The notes under the pieces are model-generated. The model had not been told where the DNA came from, searched no databases, and saw only the letters and a list, made by a program, of their open reading frames with translations. A program made the position numbers and the translations under genes. Below are positions 1 to 5,342 of a DNA stretch of 5,342 bases, piece by piece. The number at the start of each line of letters is the position of its first letter. The first letter of the stretch is position 1. Source of the stretch: Deltaproteobacteria bacterium (GTDB taxonomy: Bacteria; Desulfobacterota; Syntrophia; Syntrophales; Smithellaceae); the NCBI GenBank assembly GCA_017860985.1, contig JAGFXG010000114.1:1-5342 (forward strand). The letters are read 5' to 3'.

Positions 1-1928
1 TTTGCCACTGCGGTTTAAATATAGCCAAGACGGTGAGGGTGAGTGAGCTGGCCCAGTTTGCGACCACACTGCCGGATGTGGTTGTCGCAAAAGACTACAA
101 GTTCATGTGTTCAACGCCCGGCCAGGAAATGATTGCCAACGACATTAAAGAGCATAGGCTGGATCGTGTTATTGTAACCGCCTGTTCGCCTTTGATGCAC
201 GAGCAGACCTTCCGCAAAGTTCTCGCGGCGTCCGGCCTCAATCAGTATCTTTTGACAATCGTCAATATCCGTGAACAGGTTTCCTGGGTTACGCATGATA
301 TTGAAGAGGGAACCTCCAAGGCCAAGGCACTTCTTAACGGTGCGGTTGCCCGGGCAAGGCTTCTGGCTCCGCTGACCTCACGGGTGATCGACGTCAATCC
401 CGACGTGTTGGTGGTGGGCGGCGGAATTGCCGGCATTCAGGCATCGCTGGAACTGGCCAACACCGGCAAGAAGGTTTATCTCGTCGAAAAAAACTCCACC
501 ATCGGCGGCCACATGGCGCAGTTTGATAAAACCTTTCCGACGCTGGACTGCTCCGCCTGTATTCTCACCCCCAAGATGGATGCCGTCCTGCAGCACAAGA
601 ACATTACACTCATGACTTCCTGTGAAGTCAGCGAGGTCAAGGGATTTGTCGGCAACTTCGATATTACGATAAAACAGAAAGCGCGCTACGTGGATCACGA
701 GAAGTGCAACGCCTGCCTGGCCTGTACGGAAAAATGCCCCGGCAAGGGGATATCGGAATGGGATGAAGGGCTGGTGAAGAGAAAAGCCATTTACATTCCG
801 TTTCCGCAGGCTGTGCCGCAAAAACCGGTTATCGATAGGGAATCCTGCACATTCTTTAAAAAAGGCAAATGCCGTCTGTGCGAAAAAGTGTGCGAGCAGA
901 AAGCCATTGACTTTGAACAGCAGGATACATTTACCACCGTGAAAGTCGGGGCTGTCATTGTGGCAACCGGCTATGATCTCATGGACACCCGGGAGCTCAT
1001 TCAATACGGTTATGGTAAATATCCCGGTGTGTATAATGCGCTGGAAGTGGAACGGCTCTTCAATTCCGCAGGACCTACCAGCGGAAAGGTGACCCTCAGA
1101 GATGGCAAGGAACCACAGGCCATTGCCATTTTCCATTGCATCGGCAGCCGTGATAAAAATAACTATGAGCATTGCAGCCGTGTTTGCTGCATGTATTCTC
1201 TCAAATTTGCACATCTGTTCAAGGAAAAGACCTCTGCCGATGTGTATCAGTTTTACATTGATATGCGCGCAGCCGGCAAAGGTTATGAGGAGTTTTACAA
1301 CCGTATCATCGAAGAGGATGTGAAATTCATTCGCGGCAAGGGCGCGCGTGTGGCCGCGAGCGCCGATGAACCGGGCCGCCTGATTGTAGAGGCGGAAGAT
1401 ACCATCACAGGAAAATTCATCAAACTGCCCGTGGATATGGTGGTTCTTTCGCCGGCCATGACGCCGCGATCGGATTACAAAGACGTAGCAAGACTGTTTA
1501 ACCTGAGCACAGACAAGAATGGCTTCTTCATGGAACGTCATCCGAAGCTCGCGCCTCTGTCTACAATGTCCGAGGGCATTTTCATTGCCGGCGTCTGTCA
1601 GAGCCCGAAAGATATCCCCGATACCGTGGCGCAGGCCTACGGCGCGGCGGCGGAAGCGCTGACCATTGTGGTTAAAGACAAGTTGGAGCTGGAGGCAACC
1701 ACGGCGATGGTGAATCCGGCATCGTGCTGCGCCTGCCAGAACTGCGTGCGTGTCTGCCCTTATGGCGCTCCATTCTTCAACGAGCAAAAAGGTGTGTCGG
1801 AAATTAACGAAGCGCTTTGCAAAGGCTGCGGTCTTTGCGCGTCGGTCTGTCCGTCTTCAGCAATTATCGCGCGGCATTTTACCAACGATCAGGTGCTGGC
1901 GGAGATGGAAGGTTTAATGGAGTTCTAG
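1..1928 (+). CDS. hdrA: CoB-CoM heterodisulfide reductase-like subunit A (HdrA), 5' partial
   Basis: FAD and iron-sulfur core subunit of cytoplasmic Hdr-type complexes; in the family its FAD is the site of electron bifurcation between ferredoxin and a disulfide. Codon phase starts at base 3 and reads CHCGLNIAK, the usual HdrA N-terminus, so the gene starts a few residues left of the window; the GTG at 33 is internal. 641 residues are visible against roughly 650 for the family. Seen: N-terminal domain with Cys codons at 3, 9, 108 and 183; FAD-binding GGGIAG at 417-434; the conserved DCSACILTPK segment near 546; an inserted ferredoxin region with CxxCxxCxxxCP at 705-740 and C-x7-C-x2-C-x3-C at 846-893 (the last Cys followed by Glu, not the usual Pro); Cys at 1137, 1173, 1185 and 1188 matching the atypical cluster of the thioredoxin-reductase-like domain; the second FAD segment from 1575; a C-terminal two-cluster ferredoxin domain at 1725-1760 and 1818-1853. 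This fits six [4Fe-4S] clusters. No in-frame TGA, so no selenocysteine in the visible part. It ends in TAG, directly followed by a palindromic repeat. Confidence 0.95.
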   Translation, partial: CHCGLNIAKTVRVSELAQFATTLPDVVVAKDYKFMCSTPGQEMIANDIKEHRLDRVIVTACSPLMHEQTFRKVLAASGLNQYLLTIVNIREQVSWVTHDIEEGTSKAKALLNGAVARARLLAPLTSRVIDVNPDVLVVGGGIAGIQASLELANTGKKVYLVEKNSTIGGHMAQFDKTFPTLDCSACILTPKMDAVLQHKNITLMTSCEVSEVKGFVGNFDITIKQKARYVDHEKCNACLACTEKCPGKGISEWDEGLVKRKAIYIPFPQAVPQKPVIDRESCTFFKKGKCRLCEKVCEQKAIDFEQQDTFTTVKVGAVIVATGYDLMDTRELIQYGYGKYPGVYNALEVERLFNSAGPTSGKVTLRDGKEPQAIAIFHCIGSRDKNNYEHCSRVCCMYSLKFAHLFKEKTSADVYQFYIDMRAAGKGYEEFYNRIIEEDVKFIRGKGARVAASADEPGRLIVEAEDTITGKFIKLPVDMVVLSPAMTPRSDYKDVARLFNLSTDKNGFFMERHPKLAPLSTMSEGIFIAGVCQSPKDIPDTVAQAYGAAAEALTIVVKDKLELEATTAMVNPASCCACQNCVRVCPYGAPFFNEQKGVSEINEALCKGCGLCASVCPSSAIIARHFTNDQVLAEMEGLMEF

Positions 1929-2056
1929 GTATGCTGTTGAAAAGCGCCCATCTGCTTTGTTGCGCTTCGGCTTTTCGTCGCTGCGGCGTATGTATTATAC
2001 GCCTCGCTCCGAAAGACTTGCGCGCCGCGCATCTGGGACACTTTTGAACAGCATAC
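1929..2056. repeat. 128-bp imperfect inverted repeat (MITE/REP-like hairpin element)
   Basis: The outer 16 bases on the left, GTATGCTGTTGAAAAG (1929-1944), match the reverse complement of the right end, CTTTTGAACAGCATAC (2041-2056), at 15 of 16 positions. The arms stay partly complementary inwards, with a CCCA..TGC block and a TTTCG block shared by the left arm and the reverse-complemented right arm. At the centre GGCGTAT (1985-1991) pairs perfectly with ATACGCC (1997-2003) around a five-base loop. The whole stretch could fold into one long cruciform or RNA hairpin. It encodes no credible protein. It begins on the base after the hdrA stop and ends 36 bases before the flxD start. The layout resembles non-autonomous palindromic repeats I recall as scattered between genes in deltaproteobacteria; copy number cannot be judged from one window. 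No clear target-site duplication is visible. Confidence 0.8.
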
Positions 2057-2078
2057 ATCAAGTATATAAGGATATTGA

Positions 2079-2085
2079 GAAAGGA
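2079..2085 (+). promoter_or_regulatory. ribosome binding site of flxD (decides start at ATG 2093)
   Basis: GAAAGGA lies seven bases before ATG 2093. The frame is open further upstream to a TTG at 2075, but the only purine-rich stretch before that (AAGGA, 2068-2072) is just two bases away, too close to serve. The ATG also gives the usual short N-terminus of the family. Confidence 0.7.
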
Positions 2086-2092
2086 AATTTTC

Positions 2093-2509
2093 ATGTCATT
2101 TGAACCGAAGATACTGGGCATTGCCTGCAACTGGTGCACCTATACGGGCGCGGATCTGGCGGGAACCACGCGATTGCAGTATCCGCAGAATCTCCGGGTG
2201 GTTCGTGTGATGTGCTCCAGCCGGATCAACCCCTCGTTTATATTCCGTGCATTTCAATTGGGCGCGGATGGGGTGCTGGTTGGTGGCTGTCACCCCGGCG
2301 ACTGCCATTACAATACAGGCAACCTTTATGCCCGCAGGCGGCTGGCCGTTACCAAAAAAATCCTGGAATTTTCCGGAATGGAACCGGGCCGGTTCCGTGT
2401 GGAGTGGATTTCCGCATCCGAAGGCAACAAGTTTGCGGAAGTCGTAACGGAATTTACTGAACAGATTAAAAATCTGGGCCCCCAGACCAAGTTCAAGATT
2501 GTAAAATAA
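2093..2509 (+). CDS. flxD: FlxD / MvhD-like [2Fe-2S] electron-transfer subunit
   Basis: A 138-residue cytoplasmic protein of the MvhD/FlxD family, which passes electrons to HdrA from a partner: a NiFe hydrogenase in methanogens (MvhAG), or the FlxABC module in bacteria. The family signature is complete: C12-N-W-C15 followed by TGADLAG, C41 in the VMCSSR segment, and C66 and C71 in the GCHPGDCHY segment. These five cysteines include the ligands of the [2Fe-2S] cluster. The conserved segment ISASEGNKFAEVV is near the C-terminus. Length is normal for the stand-alone form; in some organisms the domain is fused to the end of HdrA, here it is separate. It is preceded by the 128-bp palindrome and followed after 14 bases by flxC. 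The name flxD rather than mvhD rests on the flxC, flxB and flxA genes behind it and on the absence of hydrogenase genes in the window. Confidence 0.9.
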   Translation: MSFEPKILGIACNWCTYTGADLAGTTRLQYPQNLRVVRVMCSSRINPSFIFRAFQLGADGVLVGGCHPGDCHYNTGNLYARRRLAVTKKILEFSGMEPGRFRVEWISASEGNKFAEVVTEFTEQIKNLGPQTKFKIVK

Positions 2510-2523
2510 AGTCGGGAGAAGAT

Positions 2524-3390
2524 ATGGCAACGAGCTTTAAGCAAATTGAGGAAAACCTGAAAAACGAAGCCAGAAAACTTCTGGAAGACCAAAAGGTGAG
2601 TCTGGTTCTGGCTTACGGCAGGGGTTACGATGAAAATCATCCCGTTCCCTTTGTCGCCAAAATCGCTGCGGATGTGGAGAATATCGTTTTCAATGAATAC
2701 TGCACGGCCAATATGGCACGATACCTGGTACGCTATCCGCGCGGAACAAAGATGGCTGTTGCCGTCAAACCGGCTGACAGCCGCGCCGTGGTTCAACTCA
2801 TCCAGGAAGATAAAGTCAAGCGTGAAGACGTGATTCTCCTGGGGATCCCGGTGATCGGTATGAAAAATTCAAAAACCGGGGAAGTGATTGACAGCAAGAC
2901 CACCTGCGGCCTGTATAATCCTGTTTTGTATGACGTGCTGCTGGGTGAAGAAATTCATGGACAGCCTGTCGTTTCGCCTTACGATGTTCTTGCCCAATAC
3001 GAAGCGATGGACAAAGACGCACGGTTTGCTTTCTGGCAGAAGGAATTTGATAAATGCATCCGCTGCTACGCCTGCCGCAAAGCCTGTCCGATGTGCTATT
3101 GCGATCCCTGCTTTATCGATCAGAATAAACCGAAGTGGGGCGAAAAATCCCCGCAATCTCACGGCAACCTGATGTATCATTTGACCCGGTTTCATCATCT
3201 GGCCGGCCGGTGCATTGATTGCGGCGAATGTTCGCGGGCCTGTCCGGTGGATATCCCATTGTATTTATTCCACAAGAAAGTGGCCAGGGAGTGCGAGGAA
3301 ATGTTTGGCCAGGCCGCAGGCAAAAGTATACAGGACAAGCCTGTTCTGGTGAATTTCCGTGTGGATGATTCTGATAAAATTCTGGAGTAA
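2524..3390 (+). CDS. flxC: FlxC-like 4Fe-4S dicluster protein
   Basis: A 288-residue soluble iron-sulfur protein, probably an electron relay between the FlxA flavoprotein and FlxD/HdrA. The N-terminal half (about residues 20-150) resembles the FrhB-type domain found in F420- and flavin-linked oxidoreductases; residues 123-140 hold a conserved TTCGLYNPVLYD-type segment. The C-terminal half has two cluster motifs: C178, C181, C184 and C188 (CxxCxxCxxxCP), running on into extra cysteines C191, C193 and C196, and then C230, C233, C236 and C240 (CxxCxxCxxxCPV). The start ATG has GGGAGA at 2514-2519 in front. It lies 14 bases after flxD and its stop overlaps the ribosome binding site of the next gene, so it is almost certainly co-transcribed. 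No signal peptide or membrane segment. Related proteins are often named only as 4Fe-4S dicluster or F420-hydrogenase beta-like proteins; the flxC assignment rests on gene order and the cysteine pattern. Confidence 0.82.
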   Translation: MATSFKQIEENLKNEARKLLEDQKVSLVLAYGRGYDENHPVPFVAKIAADVENIVFNEYCTANMARYLVRYPRGTKMAVAVKPADSRAVVQLIQEDKVKREDVILLGIPVIGMKNSKTGEVIDSKTTCGLYNPVLYDVLLGEEIHGQPVVSPYDVLAQYEAMDKDARFAFWQKEFDKCIRCYACRKACPMCYCDPCFIDQNKPKWGEKSPQSHGNLMYHLTRFHHLAGRCIDCGECSRACPVDIPLYLFHKKVARECEEMFGQAAGKSIQDKPVLVNFRVDDSDKILE

Positions 3391-3394
3391 GGAG
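3389..3394 (+). promoter_or_regulatory. ribosome binding site of flxB, overlapping the flxC stop
   Basis: AAGGAG shares its first two bases with the TAA stop of flxC and lies seven bases before GTG 3402. This supports a GTG start over the adjacent in-frame TTG at 3405 and suggests translational coupling of flxC and flxB. Confidence 0.7.
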
Positions 3395-3401
3395 CTTTGT
3401 T

Positions 3402-4439
3402 GTGTTGAAGAAAACAGCAATTCAAAAAATATCCGATCTGGCCGCGCAGCTGATGCAGAAGGGAACGCTGATTGCGCCTGTCCGTGAAGACGCCGGATTC
3501 AATTTCCGTGAAGTATCGGATGCCAATCAGGTGGATTTGAATTTTTACAATACGCTGATGAGCCCCAAGTTGGCCTTTTTCCCGCAGATGGAAGATTTTG
3601 TCCGGTATCAGACCGGGAAGTCTGTTCTGGAAGCGGTGCCTGTAGAAATAAGTTTGAAGCCGGCATTCCTTTTTGGGGTCCGACCCTGTGATGTCAAGAG
3701 TTTTGAGATTATGGACATACATTTCAGCGGAACCGGCGCGGTCGATCCCTACTGGCAGAAAAGAAGGGAAGCCACTGCGATCTTCGGTTATGCATTCGAC
3801 GTGAACACTCCGGCGGACGGGGCGGATTTTTATTCAACGCTGGGAATCGGTGCGGCGGATCCTGAAGGCAGCGATGTCTTTATGATGAAAAAAAGCGATG
3901 ATCTGCTGCTGAAAGCCGTCACGGACAGAGGAGAAAAGCTCCTTGCCGAAATGAGCGGTCTTACGGATGCGACACCCGATGATCTGAAATATTTTGATGA
4001 AACCGTTGCGGCCGGCCGGTCTTTTAAAACACGTTTTACCTGTGTGGAGGCGAAGTCGGTTGCTAAAAAGTTCGAGGATCTTTTCCACAAGACCCCGTTC
4101 TGGGAGAGGATTTCCGATGGCTGCCTAAGCTGCGGCGTATGCACGTTTGTCTGCCCCACCTGTTACTGTTTTGATATTTGCGACGAAACCCTTTTCGGTC
4201 AAGGGACACGCCGCCGGGTCTGGGACGCCTGCATGTTTACGGATTTCACGCTGGAAGCCAGCGGTCATAATCCCCGCACGAAGGTCTATCAGCGTCTGCG
4301 CCAGAAAGTATGCCATAAATATTCGTACCATGTCCGGAAGTACGGCGTGATCTCCTGCGTCGGCTGCGGCCGTTGCACACGCAATTGTCCGGTGAATATC
4401 GATATCTTCTCCATCGTGGATCAGGCCATGAAGGAATAG
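3402..4439 (+). CDS. flxB: FlxB-like iron-sulfur protein (HydB/AsrA sulfhydrogenase-beta family)
   Basis: A 345-residue soluble protein of the family that includes sulfhydrogenase beta (HydB) and anaerobic sulfite reductase A (AsrA), which carry electrons between an NAD(P)H-flavin subunit and a catalytic partner. Seen: the conserved GVRPCD motif at residues 92-97; a first cluster motif C241, C244, C247, C251-P continuing into C254, C256 and C260; the conserved RVWDACMFTDF segment with C277; the HKYSYHVRKYG segment from about 305; and a second cluster motif C319, C322, C325, C329-P. The two motifs fit two [4Fe-4S] clusters. It starts with GTG and lies 11 bases after flxC; flxA follows after 37 bases, and this HydB-HydG type pairing supports the assignment. 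Oddity: the cysteine-rich TCFC-type segment I would expect near residues 135-145 reads without cysteine here (GADFYSTLG). A HydB or AsrA name would be equally valid by family alone. Confidence 0.85.
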   Translation: MLKKTAIQKISDLAAQLMQKGTLIAPVREDAGFNFREVSDANQVDLNFYNTLMSPKLAFFPQMEDFVRYQTGKSVLEAVPVEISLKPAFLFGVRPCDVKSFEIMDIHFSGTGAVDPYWQKRREATAIFGYAFDVNTPADGADFYSTLGIGAADPEGSDVFMMKKSDDLLLKAVTDRGEKLLAEMSGLTDATPDDLKYFDETVAAGRSFKTRFTCVEAKSVAKKFEDLFHKTPFWERISDGCLSCGVCTFVCPTCYCFDICDETLFGQGTRRRVWDACMFTDFTLEASGHNPRTKVYQRLRQKVCHKYSYHVRKYGVISCVGCGRCTRNCPVNIDIFSIVDQAMKE

Positions 4440-4466
4440 CATCAGAAAAGATCACGACATAAAATT

Positions 4467-4472
4467 GAGGAA
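4467..4472 (+). promoter_or_regulatory. ribosome binding site of flxA (decides start at ATG 4477)
   Basis: GAGGAA stands just before ATG 4477, with four bases between. The alternative in-frame TTG at 4465 overlaps this site and has no purine-rich sequence at a workable distance, so ATG 4477 is preferred. Confidence 0.65.
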
Positions 4473-4476
4473 AAAT

Positions 4477-5337
4477 ATGAGCCCAGATAATCCATACATT
4501 CCCATGCCGGTTGAGATATCCAGAATCATCGACGAAGTGGATACTCACGACATCAAGACATTTCGCTTCACCTTCCTGAACAAAGCAGACGAGGAAAAAT
4601 TTAAATACATGCCCGGCCAGTTTGCAGAACTGTCCATTTACGGGAAAGGCGAGTCGCCCATCGGCATCGCTTCGTCGCCGACCCAGGCCGGCTATGTGGA
4701 GTTCACCGTTCAACGGGCAGGCGCCATCGTTCCGGGCCTGGTCACGGCAGCACTGCACGATATGGACGAGGGTGCGAAAATCGGTCTGCGCGGGCCTTTG
4801 GGCAATTCCTGGCCTATTGAGTTTCTGGAGAAGAAGAATATTGTAGTGGTCGGCGGGGGATTTGCTTTTACGACTCTGAGATCGCTTATCAACTACATGC
4901 TGCATCCTGACAATCGTTCGCGATTTGGCGAAATTACCGTGATTTACGGAGCAAGGACTCCCGGTCTGCTTCTTTATAAGGACGAGCTGGCTGCGTGGGA
5001 ACAGCGAGACGACATCAAGACCATCATCACTGTGGATAAGGGCGATGAGACCTGGAAGGGGAGGGAAGGATTTGTCCCTGCTGTCTGCAAGGACGTCGCA
5101 CCGTCGCCGAAGAATACCGTGGCCGTGATCTGCGGCCCTCCCGTTATGATCAAGTTCACCCTGCCGGTGTTTTTTGACCTGGGATTTTCGAAAGAGAACA
5201 TTCTGACGTCTCTGGAAATGCGGATGAAGTGCGGCATCGGCAAATGCGGCCGTTGCAACGTTGGTTATAAATACGTGTGTTCGGACGGCCCGGTCTTTTC
5301 GCTGGCCGAATTGGAAGAACTGCCCCGTGACTTTTAA
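4477..5337 (+). CDS. flxA: FlxA-like FAD/NAD(P)-binding oxidoreductase (HydG/AsrB family)
   Basis: A 286-residue flavoprotein of the ferredoxin-NADP reductase fold, of the type found as sulfhydrogenase gamma (HydG) and AsrB; it most likely oxidises NAD(P)H and feeds electrons into FlxB/FlxC. Domain order: a FAD-binding beta-barrel with MPGQFAEL (residues 45-52) and ESPIGIASSP (59-68); a RGPLGN turn (105-110); a nucleotide-binding domain with VVVGGGFAFTTLRS (about 123-136), YGARTP (157-162) and ICGPPVM (218-224); and a C-terminal [2Fe-2S] motif C252-x4-C257-x2-C260-x7-C268, followed by the conserved DGPVFS. Length is full for the family. The glycine-rich loop reads GGGFAFTTLR where many relatives have GGGIGLAPLR. 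It is the last gene in the window, 37 bases after flxB; only five bases remain after its TAA stop, so any terminator lies outside. NADH against NADPH preference cannot be read from the sequence with confidence. Confidence 0.88.
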   Translation: MSPDNPYIPMPVEISRIIDEVDTHDIKTFRFTFLNKADEEKFKYMPGQFAELSIYGKGESPIGIASSPTQAGYVEFTVQRAGAIVPGLVTAALHDMDEGAKIGLRGPLGNSWPIEFLEKKNIVVVGGGFAFTTLRSLINYMLHPDNRSRFGEITVIYGARTPGLLLYKDELAAWEQRDDIKTIITVDKGDETWKGREGFVPAVCKDVAPSPKNTVAVICGPPVMIKFTLPVFFDLGFSKENILTSLEMRMKCGIGKCGRCNVGYKYVCSDGPVFSLAELEELPRDF

Positions 5338-5342
5338 TCCCG

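Noticed and set aside
378..1787. Reverse-strand open frame of 469 codons opposite hdrA
   Set aside because: It lies entirely antisense to the well-conserved HdrA coding sequence, has a His/Arg/Phe-rich composition typical of reverse-complement shadows, and shows no recognisable domain.
1929..2056. The palindrome as a simple rho-independent terminator ending hdrA
   Set aside because: The hairpin is far longer than an intrinsic terminator and no T-run follows base 2056; the downstream genes also belong functionally with hdrA.
1817..2139. Open frames on both strands covering the hdrA end and the intergenic palindrome
   Set aside because: They read through the inverted repeat and the end of hdrA, have no supporting ribosome binding site or family features, and their composition follows the palindrome.
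4131..4143. The 13-base string GCTGCGGCGTATG occurs in flxB and in the palindrome near 1979-1991
   Set aside because: In flxB it encodes the conserved cluster residues of the first cysteine motif, and the match does not extend outwards, so chance is the simplest explanation.
4246..4905. Reverse-strand open frame of 219 codons across the flxB-flxA junction
   Set aside because: It is antisense to two clearly coding genes, and it is rich in Arg and His with no motif.

Overview
The window carries one operon-like block of five genes, all on the + strand and almost without gaps. It encodes a soluble flavin-based electron-transfer complex of the HdrA/Flx type. In order: hdrA (5'-truncated by the window edge), an intergenic palindromic repeat, then flxD, flxC, flxB and flxA. 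No RNA gene, CRISPR array, transposase or gene on the - strand is supported; long reverse-strand open frames are shadows of cysteine-rich coding sequence.

Likely organism: a strictly anaerobic bacterium, most probably of the former Deltaproteobacteria (Desulfobacterota, for example a sulfate reducer or a syntroph of the Syntrophus/Smithella type). This is inferred from the gene order hdrA-flxD-flxC-flxB-flxA, typical of that group, and from the palindromic repeat after hdrA, which resembles intergenic hairpin elements I recall as common in deltaproteobacterial genomes. No gene here is taxonomically decisive.

Layout: bases 1-1928 encode HdrA, the FAD and multi-[4Fe-4S] core of heterodisulfide-reductase-like complexes; its frame is open to the left edge. 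Bases 1929-2056 are a 128-bp imperfect inverted repeat starting on the base after the hdrA stop. Bases 2093-2509 encode FlxD (MvhD-like [2Fe-2S] protein), 2524-3390 FlxC and 3402-4439 FlxB (two iron-sulfur proteins with matching cysteine patterns), and 4477-5337 FlxA (FAD/NAD(P)-binding reductase with a C-terminal [2Fe-2S] motif). The last five bases are non-coding.

How they work together (family knowledge plus inference): FlxA would take electrons from NAD(P)H, FlxB and FlxC relay them, FlxD hands them to HdrA, and the HdrA FAD splits them between ferredoxin and a disulfide acceptor handled by HdrB/HdrC, or runs in reverse. HdrB and HdrC are not in the window; in related operons they lie just upstream of hdrA. 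The block is a recognisable known system; the least ordinary things in it are the palindromic element dividing hdrA from flxDCBA and some cysteine changes in FlxB.
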